NCBI RefSeq assembly: GCF_039908635.1
Contig: NZ_CP150918.1
Span: forward strand, 5,534,001 to 5,598,000
DNA from: Pseudomonas purpurea
GTDB taxonomy: Bacteria; Pseudomonadota; Gammaproteobacteria; Pseudomonadales; Pseudomonadaceae
Direction of reading: 5' to 3'
DNA length: 64,000 bases
Shown in pieces: positions 57,477-64,000 of this stretch (the first letter of the stretch is position 1; the number at the start of each line of letters is the position of its first letter). Both the position numbers and the translations under genes were made by a program. The notes under the pieces were generated by a model that had not been told where the DNA came from, ran no database searches, and saw only the letters and a list, made by a program, of their open reading frames with translations.

Positions 57477-57492
57477 GCGGGGCCTGCTGCAC

Positions 57493-57568
57493 GGAGCGTG
57501 AGCACTACTGAAAACGTCACGCTCCACAAGCCGATAAAACCCTGCAAATCCCTGGTCTGCAGGGTTTT
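57493..57568 (+). terminator. Two stem-loops between the tandem paralogues
   Basis: GGAGCGTGA/TCACGCTCC forms the first hairpin (about 57493-57525). AAAACCCTGCA/TGCAGGGTTTT (57536-57568) forms the second, which is terminator-like. Paralogue B may therefore be transcribed from its own promoter in the ~90 bp that follow, or by read-through. Confidence 0.7.
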
Positions 57569-57660
57569 ATCCCGATGGTGTTGACGCCGTAATCAAGCGG
57601 TACCAGGCGGACTCACAATCGCGACATAAAACCGATTGTTTGAGTAACGGGGTATTTACC

Positions 57661-58356
57661 ATGAGTAACCAGCAAATCGTCGTTTATATTGAGGAACTCC
57701 AACTAGTTGCACAAAAAACCAACAACTATAGCCTCTATCTGGCCAAGAAAGTCAATGACAGCTTTACCGCAATCTGGTTAGCCAAAGGTCCTGTGTCCGT
57801 CCCTGGCCAATCCAGTTACCAATATAAAAATATCTTTGATATTTCGACTATCTCTTTCATGGTCAACTTCGCAAGCGCTCCGATAAAAGAAGGTGATATC
57901 ACCTTCACTTCCGGCGGCAAAAACCTGGCGATCCAGACAGGGCAAACAACGACATTGAATCAGTACGGTGTTTTTTCACCCCCCAAGAACAATGGAACCC
58001 CAGGAGAGATCATTATTGACAACCAACTGGACGCCGACATCCATGAAATATTACTGGACTCGACAGGCCAAAATATCTGGGCAAACTGTACAGAACCCAT
58101 GAGTGTTGGCATCTCCACCATGACCCCCAAAAACCAGTTCCAGTTATGGTTCGGAAGTTTTCAGGGGCTAGGCTCGTTGATTCGGGGAAATGTATCAAAC
58201 CCAATCATTGTCGACGTAAACGATGACGAAACCAAGACCATTACTTATAACAACAGCGGAAACTGGGTCGCAGGCGAACCGGCCATACGTTTGAGCGATA
58301 CAGAAATATCCGAACTTAACGCCAGGGTAAAGAGAGCCGTAATGCGCGCTGCATAA
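57661..58356 (+). CDS. Unrecognised protein, tandem paralogue B
   Basis: 231-aa paralogue of the preceding gene, beginning MSNQQIVVYIEELQLVAQKT. Blocks shared with A: NNYSLYLAKKVN, TFTSGGK, GVFSP, QLWFG, SNP and KTITYNNSG-W with GEPA-RLS at the end. It contains one cysteine (WANCTEP), lacks signal peptide and membrane helices, and ends in a basic helix (ELNARVKRAVMRAA). I use the ATG at 57661, matching the start of A, rather than an in-frame TTG at 57640. Low GC like A. Function unknown. Confidence 0.75.
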   Translation: MSNQQIVVYIEELQLVAQKTNNYSLYLAKKVNDSFTAIWLAKGPVSVPGQSSYQYKNIFDISTISFMVNFASAPIKEGDITFTSGGKNLAIQTGQTTTLNQYGVFSPPKNNGTPGEIIIDNQLDADIHEILLDSTGQNIWANCTEPMSVGISTMTPKNQFQLWFGSFQGLGSLIRGNVSNPIIVDVNDDETKTITYNNSGNWVAGEPAIRLSDTEISELNARVKRAVMRAA

Positions 58357-58418
58357 TAAGTACGCAACCGCGTGAAGAATTTCCAAACAGTGCTTCAACA
58401 GTGCTATCGACGATGATT

Positions 58419-58455
58419 GAAACACCGTTTATCCCAGAGGGAAAAACGGTGTTTC
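58419..58455 (+). terminator. Terminator-like hairpin after paralogue B
   Basis: GAAACACCGTTT and AAACGGTGTTTC form a perfect 12-bp stem with a 13-nt loop about 60 bp after the stop. The T tract is short. It also lies downstream of leftward gcvH and could act on both strands. Confidence 0.7.
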
Positions 58456-58532
58456 GGGGTGTTCGCCGCAACCAGAAAAAGGAAGCCATGCGGCCAACGG
58501 CTTGATCGAGACGACGTCGACCCTGCCAGGCG

Positions 58533-58916
58533 TCACTCGCCGATGGCAGCCTTGTAGCCTGCAGCGTCGAGCAGCTTCTCAAGGTCGGCGGTGTTCGATG
58601 GCTTCAACTTGAAGATCCACGCACCGTACGGGTCGGTGTTGAGCAATTCCGGGGAGCCGCTCAGGTCTTCGTTGACGGCAATCACTTCACCGGCCACTGG
58701 CGAGTAGATATCGGAGGCGGCCTTGACCGACTCGACCACACCCGCCTGAGAGCCTGCTTCGAACACGTTGCCAACTTCGGTCAACTCCACAAAAACCACG
58801 TCGCCCAGGGCTTCCTGAGCGTGGTCGCTGATCCCTACTGTCACGGTGCCGTCGGCTTCCAGACGGGCCCATTCATGACTTTCGGCAAAACGCAGGTCGG
58901 CAGGGATATCGCTCAT
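58533..58916 (-). CDS. gcvH: Glycine cleavage system H protein
   Basis: 127-aa lipoyl carrier that shuttles the aminomethyl group between GcvP, GcvT and the L-protein. The lipoylated lysine is Lys65 in [14 protein letters not shown], and the family N-terminus is [11 protein letters not shown]. The ATG at 58916 is chosen over an in-frame start at 58931. It follows gcvT by 52 bp; gcvP is displaced to 55110 by the islet. Confidence 0.95.
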   Translation of the reverse strand: MSDIPADLRFAESHEWARLEADGTVTVGISDHAQEALGDVVFVELTEVGNVFEAGSQAGVVESVKAASDIYSPVAGEVIAVNEDLSGSPELLNTDPYGAWIFKLKPSNTADLEKLLDAAGYKAAIGE

Positions 58917-58968
58917 GTTCTGTGTCCTCAAGAAGAAATGTCAGCGGTCATTGGTCCGCCAGAAAAAG

Positions 58969-60051
58969 TTAGATCAAGGTTTTGCCATGACGCACGAACG
59001 TCGGTTTGACCACCCGCACCGGGTACCATTTACCGCGAATTTCCACTTCTGCCCGGTCGGCGGTCGCCATCGGCACCCGCGCCAAGGCGATCGATTTGCT
59101 AAGCGTAGGAGAGAAACTACCACTGGTGATCTCCCCTTCGCCAACATCCGCGATGCGAACCACCTGATGGGCGCGTAAAACCCCACGCTCTTCGAGTACC
59201 AGGCCGACCAGTTTGTGTTTCACGCCACCGGCCCGCTCGACCTCCAGCGCCGCCCGGCCGATGAACTGGCGCGTGGCCGGCTCCCAGGCAATGCTCCACG
59301 CCATGTTGGACGCCAACGGTGAAACATCCTGATGGATGTCCTGGCCGTACAGGTTCATCCCGGCTTCCAGCCGCAAGGTATCGCGAGCGCCGAGGCCAAT
59401 CGGTGAAATGCCGGCGCCCACCAGGTCGTTGAAAAAACCGGGGGCCTGATCGGCCGGCAGGGCGATTTCCAGACCGTCTTCGCCGGTGTAACCGGTGCGT
59501 GCGATGAACCAGTCGCCGTCGCTGTGGCCTTCGAAGGGTTTGAGGTGCTGGATCAGCGTGCCGCGAGACTGGCTCACCAGCTCGGCAATCTTGTGCCGGG
59601 CCTGCGGGCCCTGGATCGCCAGCATCGCCAGTTCGCTGCGCTCGTGCAGGTGCACCTGATAGTTGCCGACCTGAGCCTGCATCCAGGCCATGTCCTGATC
59701 ACGGGTGGCGGCGTTCACCACCAGTCGGTAGGCGTCCGCGAGACGGTAGACGATCATGTCGTCGACCACCCCGCCCCGTTCGTTGAGCATAGTGCTGTAC
59801 AAGGCACGGCCGGGGCTGTGCAGGCGTTCGACATCGTTGGCCAGTAAATGCTGAAGCCAGGCCTTGGCCTGGGGGCCGCTGACGTCGATCACGGTCATGT
59901 GGGATACATCGAAAACCCCGCAATCGCGGCGCACCTGATGGTGTTCCTCGACCTGCGAGCCGTAATGCAATGGCATATCCCAACCGCCAAAATCGACCAT
60001 CTTCGCGCCGAGTGCGAGATGAAGGTCATACAGAGGCGTGCGCTGTCCCAT
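58969..60051 (-). CDS. gcvT: Glycine cleavage system aminomethyltransferase (T protein)
   Basis: 360-aa T-protein that transfers the methylene group to tetrahydrofolate and releases ammonia. It starts MGQRTPLYDLHLALGAKMVDFGGWDMPLHYGS. The catalytic Asp lies in FDVSHMTVIDVSG, and the folate pocket residues in YTGEDGLEIALP and LGARDTLRLEAGMNLYGQD are present. GGAG lies 8 bp before the ATG. It leads a gcvTH operon here. Confidence 0.95.
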   Translation of the reverse strand: MGQRTPLYDLHLALGAKMVDFGGWDMPLHYGSQVEEHHQVRRDCGVFDVSHMTVIDVSGPQAKAWLQHLLANDVERLHSPGRALYSTMLNERGGVVDDMIVYRLADAYRLVVNAATRDQDMAWMQAQVGNYQVHLHERSELAMLAIQGPQARHKIAELVSQSRGTLIQHLKPFEGHSDGDWFIARTGYTGEDGLEIALPADQAPGFFNDLVGAGISPIGLGARDTLRLEAGMNLYGQDIHQDVSPLASNMAWSIAWEPATRQFIGRAALEVERAGGVKHKLVGLVLEERGVLRAHQVVRIADVGEGEITSGSFSPTLSKSIALARVPMATADRAEVEIRGKWYPVRVVKPTFVRHGKTLI

Positions 60052-60101
60052 GGGTTTCTCCTTCCGGGCGTGGCGAAGGTACGGACAGGCACTGCACCGC
60101 C

Positions 60102-60126
60102 GAAAGCCTTGTAATAGAAGGCTCTC
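60102..60126 (-). promoter_or_regulatory. Hairpin in the gcvT 5' leader
   Basis: On the minus strand GAGAGCCTT-7 nt-AAGGCTTTC gives a 9-bp stem with one G-U pair, about 50-75 bp before the gcvT start. It could affect leader RNA structure. It does not match a glycine riboswitch aptamer as I know it. Confidence 0.4.
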
Positions 60127-60206
60127 AGCCGATTTCAGTTACCTGGTCTGAAAGACGAACCGCACCGAATGCCGCGCATTGTAGCCGCAAGGTGTAGGAC
60201 TGGCAC

Positions 60207-61823
60207 CTAACCTCTTTGCCGGGCCGACCGCCTGATCAACCCGATGACCGGCAACAGTCCGACGAGCACCAGGGTCAGCGCTGGCAACGAAGCCCGCGCC
60301 CACTCGCCTTCGCTGGTCATCTCGAAGATCCGCACGGCCAGCGTGTCCCAGCCAAACGGGCGCATCAGCAGGGTCGCGGGCATTTCCTTGAGCACATCGA
60401 CGAACACCAGCAACCCGGCGCTCAAGGTCCCGGGCAGCAGCAACGGCAGATACACTTTGAAAAACAGTCGCGGCCCACTGACACCCAGACTGCGTGCTGC
60501 TTCGGGCAATGAAGGCCGAATCCGCGCCAGGCTGTTTTCCAGCGGCCCGTAGGCCACCGCGATGAAACGCACCAGGTACGCCAGCAGCAACGCCGACAGG
60601 CTGCCCAGCAGCAACGGCTTGCCTGCGCCGCCGAGCCAGCCCGACAGCGGAATCACCAGTTCGCGGTCCAGGTAACTGAACGCGAGCATGATCGACACCG
60701 CCAGCACCGAGCCGGGCAAGGCGTAGCCGATATTGGCCAGGCTGACCCCGGAACGAATGGCCCGGGTCGGCGCCAGTCGGCGGGCAAACGCCAGCAACAG
60801 CGCCACACTGACCGTGATCAGCGCCGCCATGCCGCCAAGGTACAAGGTGTGCAGGATCAGCCCGGTGTAACGTTCATCGAGGTCGAAACGCCCACGCTGC
60901 CAGAACCACGCCACCAGTTGCAGCATCGGAATCACGAAGGCACAGGCAAACACCAGCCCACACCAGCTCGTGGCGGCCAACGCCTTGAACCCGCGCAGGT
61001 GATACAACGCCTTGCTCCGTGGACGCTCGTTACTCGCTCGGCTGGCGCCTCGGGCGCGCCGTTCGCCGTAGAGCAACAGCATCACCACCAGCAACAGCAG
61101 GCTGGCCAGTTGCGCCGCGCTCGACAGGCTGAAGAAGCCGTACCAGGTCTTGTAGATGGCCGTGGTGAACGTGTCGAAGTTGAACACCGACACCGCACCG
61201 AAGTCCGCCAGCGTCTCCATCAACGCCAACGCCACGCCGGCGCCGATAGCCGGGCGGGCCATGGGCAGCGCCACGCGCCAGAATGCTTGCCAGGGTGATT
61301 GCCCAAGGACTCGCGCCGCTTCCATCAGGCCTTTGCCCTGCGCCAGAAACGCGGTGCGCGCCAACAGGTAGACGTAGGGATAGAACACCAGCACCAACAC
61401 CAGAATCACCCCGGCGGTGGAGCGCACACGGGGCAATCGCAGGCCCGTGCCGAACCATTCGCGCAGCAGGGTCTGAACGGGGCCGGCGAAATCCAGCAGC
61501 CCGACGAAGACAAACGCCAGCACATAGGCCGGGATCGCAAACGGCAGCATCAGCGCCCAGTCCAGCCAGCGCCGCCCGGGGAACTCGCAGAGGCTGGTCA
61601 GCCACGCCAGGCTCACGCCCAGCAGCGTGACACCGACACCGACGCCGAGGATCAGCGTCAGGGTGTTGCCCAGCAGGCGCGGCATCTGGGTGTCCCACAG
61701 GTGCGACCAGATCTGCGCGTCGATGGTCTGCCACGACAGCAGCAGCACGCTCAGCGGCAGCAACACCAGGGCGGCGACGGCGAAAACCAGGGGATACCAG
61801 CGGCGTTGGGCGGGATGGGCCAA
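60207..61823 (-). CDS. Ferric-iron ABC transporter permease (FbpB/SfuB-like)
   Basis: 538-aa inner-membrane permease consisting of two fused BPD domains, with about twelve hydrophobic helices. Coupling loops are EAARVLGQSPWQAFWRVALPMARPAI near residue 185 and EAARSLGVSGPRLFFKVYLPLLLPGTLSAG near residue 465 (abridged). This fused form is typical of iron(III) importers. The start appears to be TTG at 61823 (MAHPAQRRWYPLVF) with AGAGA upstream; no in-frame ATG is nearby. The ATPase gene is not visible here. Confidence 0.85.
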   Translation of the reverse strand: MAHPAQRRWYPLVFAVAALVLLPLSVLLLSWQTIDAQIWSHLWDTQMPRLLGNTLTLILGVGVGVTLLGVSLAWLTSLCEFPGRRWLDWALMLPFAIPAYVLAFVFVGLLDFAGPVQTLLREWFGTGLRLPRVRSTAGVILVLVLVFYPYVYLLARTAFLAQGKGLMEAARVLGQSPWQAFWRVALPMARPAIGAGVALALMETLADFGAVSVFNFDTFTTAIYKTWYGFFSLSSAAQLASLLLLVVMLLLYGERRARGASRASNERPRSKALYHLRGFKALAATSWCGLVFACAFVIPMLQLVAWFWQRGRFDLDERYTGLILHTLYLGGMAALITVSVALLLAFARRLAPTRAIRSGVSLANIGYALPGSVLAVSIMLAFSYLDRELVIPLSGWLGGAGKPLLLGSLSALLLAYLVRFIAVAYGPLENSLARIRPSLPEAARSLGVSGPRLFFKVYLPLLLPGTLSAGLLVFVDVLKEMPATLLMRPFGWDTLAVRIFEMTSEGEWARASLPALTLVLVGLLPVIGLIRRSARQRG

Positions 61824-61905
61824 GGAAGTTCTCTAGACAATGTTGGGGCCGACCCAAATCTGCAGTCGGTCCCTATTCTGTGGCAAGCCACTCACCACAG
61901 TGGGC

Positions 61906-62907
61906 TCAGTTCCAGCCAGCGCGGTCCATCAAGCGGATGGCTTCAGCCTGACGCTTGCCCGCCACTTCCACCGGCAGGGTGTCGGCAACGAACTTGCCCC
62001 ACGCGGCCACTTCAGCGGATGGCTGCACGGTCGGGTTGGCCGGGAACTCCTGGTTCACATCCGCGAAGATCTTCTGCGCTTCGGGGGTGGTCATCCACTC
62101 CACCAGTGCCTTGGCCGCTTCCGGGTGCGGCGCGTGTTTGGTCAGGCCGATGCCCGACAGGTTCACGTGTACGCCACGGTCAGCCTGGTTAGGCCAGAAC
62201 AGTTTGACCCCCAGGTCCGGCTTCTGCTTGTGCAGGCGACCGTAGTAGTAGGTGTTGACGATGCCCACGTCACACTGCCCGGCGTTGATCGCTTCCAGCA
62301 CCGCCACGTCGTCGGAAAACACGTCGGTGGACAGGTTACGCACCCAGCCCTTGACGATGGCTTCGGTTTTTTCCGCGCCATGGGTTTCGATCAGGGTGGC
62401 GGTCAGCGATTGGTTGTAGACCTTCTTCGCCGTGCGCAGGCACAGGCGACCTTCCCACTGCTTGTCGGCCAGGGCTTCGTAAGTGGTCAACTCACCGGGT
62501 TTTACCCGCTCGGTGGAATAGGCGATGGTCCGCGCCCGCAGGCTCAGGCCGGTCCAGGCGTGGGACGCCGCACGGTACTGAAGCGGAATATTGGTGTCGA
62601 TGACCTTGGAGGTGAACGGTTGCAGGATGCCCATTTGCTCGGCTTGCCACAGGTTGCCGGCATCGACAGTCAGCAGCAGGTCGGCGGTGGCGTTCTCGCC
62701 TTCGGCCTTGATGCGCTGCATCAGCGGCGCTTCCTTGTCGGTGATGAACTTCACCTTCACGCCGGTCTTCTGGGTGTAGGCATCGAAGACTGGCTTGATC
62801 AGCTCGTCGATCCGCGAGGAGTAGACCACCACCTCGTCGGCGGCCTGGGCGGTGGTGCCGATCAAGGTCAGTGCGAGGGCTGTCAGTAGACGCTTCGGTG
62901 CCAACAT
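61906..62907 (-). CDS. Periplasmic ferric-iron-binding protein (FbpA/HitA-like)
   Basis: 333-aa secreted receptor. The signal peptide ends [18 protein letters not shown]. Iron-coordinating tyrosines are in [17 protein letters not shown], the FbpA YYxxR-type site. It pairs with the permease 82 bp downstream on the same strand for Fe(III) import. A candidate Fur site lies upstream. Confidence 0.87.
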   Translation of the reverse strand: MLAPKRLLTALALTLIGTTAQAADEVVVYSSRIDELIKPVFDAYTQKTGVKVKFITDKEAPLMQRIKAEGENATADLLLTVDAGNLWQAEQMGILQPFTSKVIDTNIPLQYRAASHAWTGLSLRARTIAYSTERVKPGELTTYEALADKQWEGRLCLRTAKKVYNQSLTATLIETHGAEKTEAIVKGWVRNLSTDVFSDDVAVLEAINAGQCDVGIVNTYYYGRLHKQKPDLGVKLFWPNQADRGVHVNLSGIGLTKHAPHPEAAKALVEWMTTPEAQKIFADVNQEFPANPTVQPSAEVAAWGKFVADTLPVEVAGKRQAEAIRLMDRAGWN

Positions 62908-62938
62908 GGGAGCGGACTCTCGAAATAGGAAAATGAGG

Positions 62939-62957
62939 GCAAATGATAAGGACTCAC
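62939..62957. promoter_or_regulatory. Candidate Fur box upstream of the iron-binding protein gene
   Basis: GCAAATGATAAGGACTCAC matches the 19-bp GATAATGATAATCATTATC consensus at 12 of 19 positions by my count, 32-50 bp before the start codon. The left half is good and the right half poor. Confidence 0.35.
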
Positions 62958-63039
62958 ATTTACCACCTCAACCGAACAGTTCGCGGAGGAGTTACCAGAT
63001 GTTGCACAGCCGGGGATTGATGGTGAATGGGCCGCCGCC

Positions 63040-63107
63040 ATCGCGAGCAAGCTCGCTCCCACAGGGGATTGCATTCCAATGTGGGACCGAGCTTGCTCAC
63101 GATGAGG
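63040..63107. repeat. REP doublet, GTGGGAGCGAGC family, close pair
   Basis: CATCGCGAGCAAGCTCGCTCCCACAG and ATGTGGGACCGAGCTTGCTCACGATG are inverted and separated by only ~15 bp. The right copy carries two substitutions. It lies past the monooxygenase stop. Confidence 0.88.
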
Positions 63108-63128
63108 GCATCAGCGGCGACGCAAATC

Positions 63129-64000
63129 TCAGGCCTTGGCCAGTTCCGGCAGATCCCCGGTCAAACCCAATGCCTGACGCACAAACAGCGCCTTGGCCTC
63201 GGGCATCTGCTCAATCACCTTCAACCCGGTGTTGCGCAACCAGCGCAGCGGCAGCGGATCTGCCTGGAACAACCGCTCGAAGCCTTCCATCGCCGCCATC
63301 AACGCCAGGTTGTGAGGCATGCGTCGACGTTCGAAACGGCTGAGGACTTTCACGTCCGCCAGGCGTTCGCCACGGCTGGCGGCTTGCAGCAGCACTTCAG
63401 CCAGCACCGCCGCGTCGAGAAAGCCCAGGTTCACGCCCTGCCCGGCCAGCGGGTGAATGGTGTGGGCGGCGTCGCCGATCAACGCCAGGCCTTCGGCCAC
63501 ATAACGTTTGGCGTGACGCTGACGCAGCGGCACGCACAACCGAGGGTCGGCGCTCAGCACCGTGCCCAGGCATCCTTCGAAGGCGCGCTCCAGCTCACGG
63601 CAAAAGCCTTCATCGTCCAGCGCCATCAGGCGTTCGGCTTCGGTTGGGGTGGTCGACCAGACGATCGAGCACCAGTCTTGCTGGCCGTCGCGCTCAAGGG
63701 GCAGGAACGCCAGCGGACCGGTGTCGGTGAAACGCTGCCAGGCCGTCATCTGGTGCGGCTTTGAGCTGCGCACGCTGGTGACAATGGCGTGGTGCAGGTA
63801 ATCCCACTCGCGGGTCGCGACGCCGGTCAGGCGACGCACCGCCGAATTGGCGCCATCGGCGGCAATCACCAGCGGCGCACGCAACGTGCGGCCGTCGGCC
63901 AGGGTCAGCAGCCAATCGTCGCCGGAACGGCGCATCTGCTCCAGCCGGGCGTTGGCGAGCATGCCCAAGTCACAGTCGTGCAAGCGATCCAGCAAGGCAT
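63129..64000 (-). CDS. UbiH/VisC-type FAD-dependent monooxygenase, 5' end beyond window
   Basis: C-terminal ~290 residues of a flavoprotein hydroxylase of the ubiquinone-synthesis family. The second FAD motif GDAAHTIHPLAGQGVNLGFLDAAVLAEVL is clear, preceded by LVIAADGANSAVRRLTGV. The frame stays open to the window edge, so the N-terminal GxGxxG lies outside. UbiI, UbiH and UbiF cannot be separated from this part; synteny with PAO1 PA5221 supports a UbiI/VisC-like protein. Confidence 0.85.
   Translation of the reverse strand, partial: ALLDRLHDCDLGMLANARLEQMRRSGDDWLLTLADGRTLRAPLVIAADGANSAVRRLTGVATREWDYLHHAIVTSVRSSKPHQMTAWQRFTDTGPLAFLPLERDGQQDWCSIVWSTTPTEAERLMALDDEGFCRELERAFEGCLGTVLSADPRLCVPLRQRHAKRYVAEGLALIGDAAHTIHPLAGQGVNLGFLDAAVLAEVLLQAASRGERLADVKVLSRFERRRMPHNLALMAAMEGFERLFQADPLPLRWLRNTGLKVIEQMPEAKALFVRQALGLTGDLPELAKA

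Noticed and set aside
60052..60206. Possible glycine riboswitch upstream of gcvT
   Set aside because: Only one simple 9-bp hairpin is visible. I could not find the tandem aptamer cores expected of a glycine riboswitch.

Overview
The window is a dense, GC-rich proteobacterial chromosome segment that looks like the Pseudomonas fluorescens group. The gene order rppH-ptsP, ilvA/rpiA, aaaA, serA, hacB, spuABCDEFGH/spuI, argA/argE and gcvTHP is typical of Pseudomonas. The intergenic spaces are studded with the GTGGCGAGGGAGCTTGCTCCC and GTGGGAGCGAGCTTGCTCGCG repeat families common in P. fluorescens-type genomes. No tRNA, rRNA, phage, transposase or CRISPR array was seen. Locus comparisons with P. 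aeruginosa PAO1 are from memory, not from a search.

Layout. (1) 1-8 kb: ptsP (cut by the window edge) and rppH leftward; a HAD hydrolase; a DUF2269-type membrane protein; ilvA opposed to rpiA; then an AaaA-like autotransporter aminopeptidase. (2) 8-22 kb: two tandem SdiA-regulated-type proteins; FAA hydrolase and D-2-hydroxyglutarate dehydrogenase divergent from serA across a large symmetric palindrome; several small conserved genes; a HacB-type N-acyl-homoserine-lactone acylase and an AhpD-like protein. (3) 22-33 kb: the complete polyamine uptake and catabolism cluster. spuA-H runs leftward, with translationally coupled ABC genes, and spuI is divergent; a TetR regulator follows. (4) 34-40 kb: the sulfonate-sulfur module ssuEADCBF with the 1-Cys peroxiredoxin lsfA upstream. 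(5) 40-47 kb: an OprD-family porin, argA, argE, a CYTH-CHAD triphosphatase, and an Lrp regulator divergent from a small ACT-like protein. (6) 47-52 kb: an orphan GspE-type ATPase, a membrane protein, a QmcA/NfeD pair and a DUF2388 protein. (7) 52-60 kb: gcvP and gcvHT, all leftward but separated by a 3.4-kb oppositely oriented islet. The islet holds a frameshifted DegT/ArnB-like aminotransferase and two AT-rich tandem paralogues of an unrecognised family. (8) 60-64 kb: a ferric-iron ABC permease and binding protein, and a partial UbiH/VisC-type monooxygenase.

Functionally the window is mainly nitrogen and sulfur scavenging (polyamines, sulfonates, arginine peptides) plus amino-acid biosynthesis (isoleucine, serine, arginine) and one-carbon metabolism. 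Regions 1-3 match the PAO1 block around PA0296-PA0337 and regions 5-8 match PA5204-PA5221. The ssu/lsfA module therefore lies near a rearrangement junction relative to PAO1.

The least explained part is the islet at about 55.2-58.5 kb. The tandem unknown genes there are the best candidate for something undescribed. Their sequence gives no enzymatic motif, so no function is claimed.
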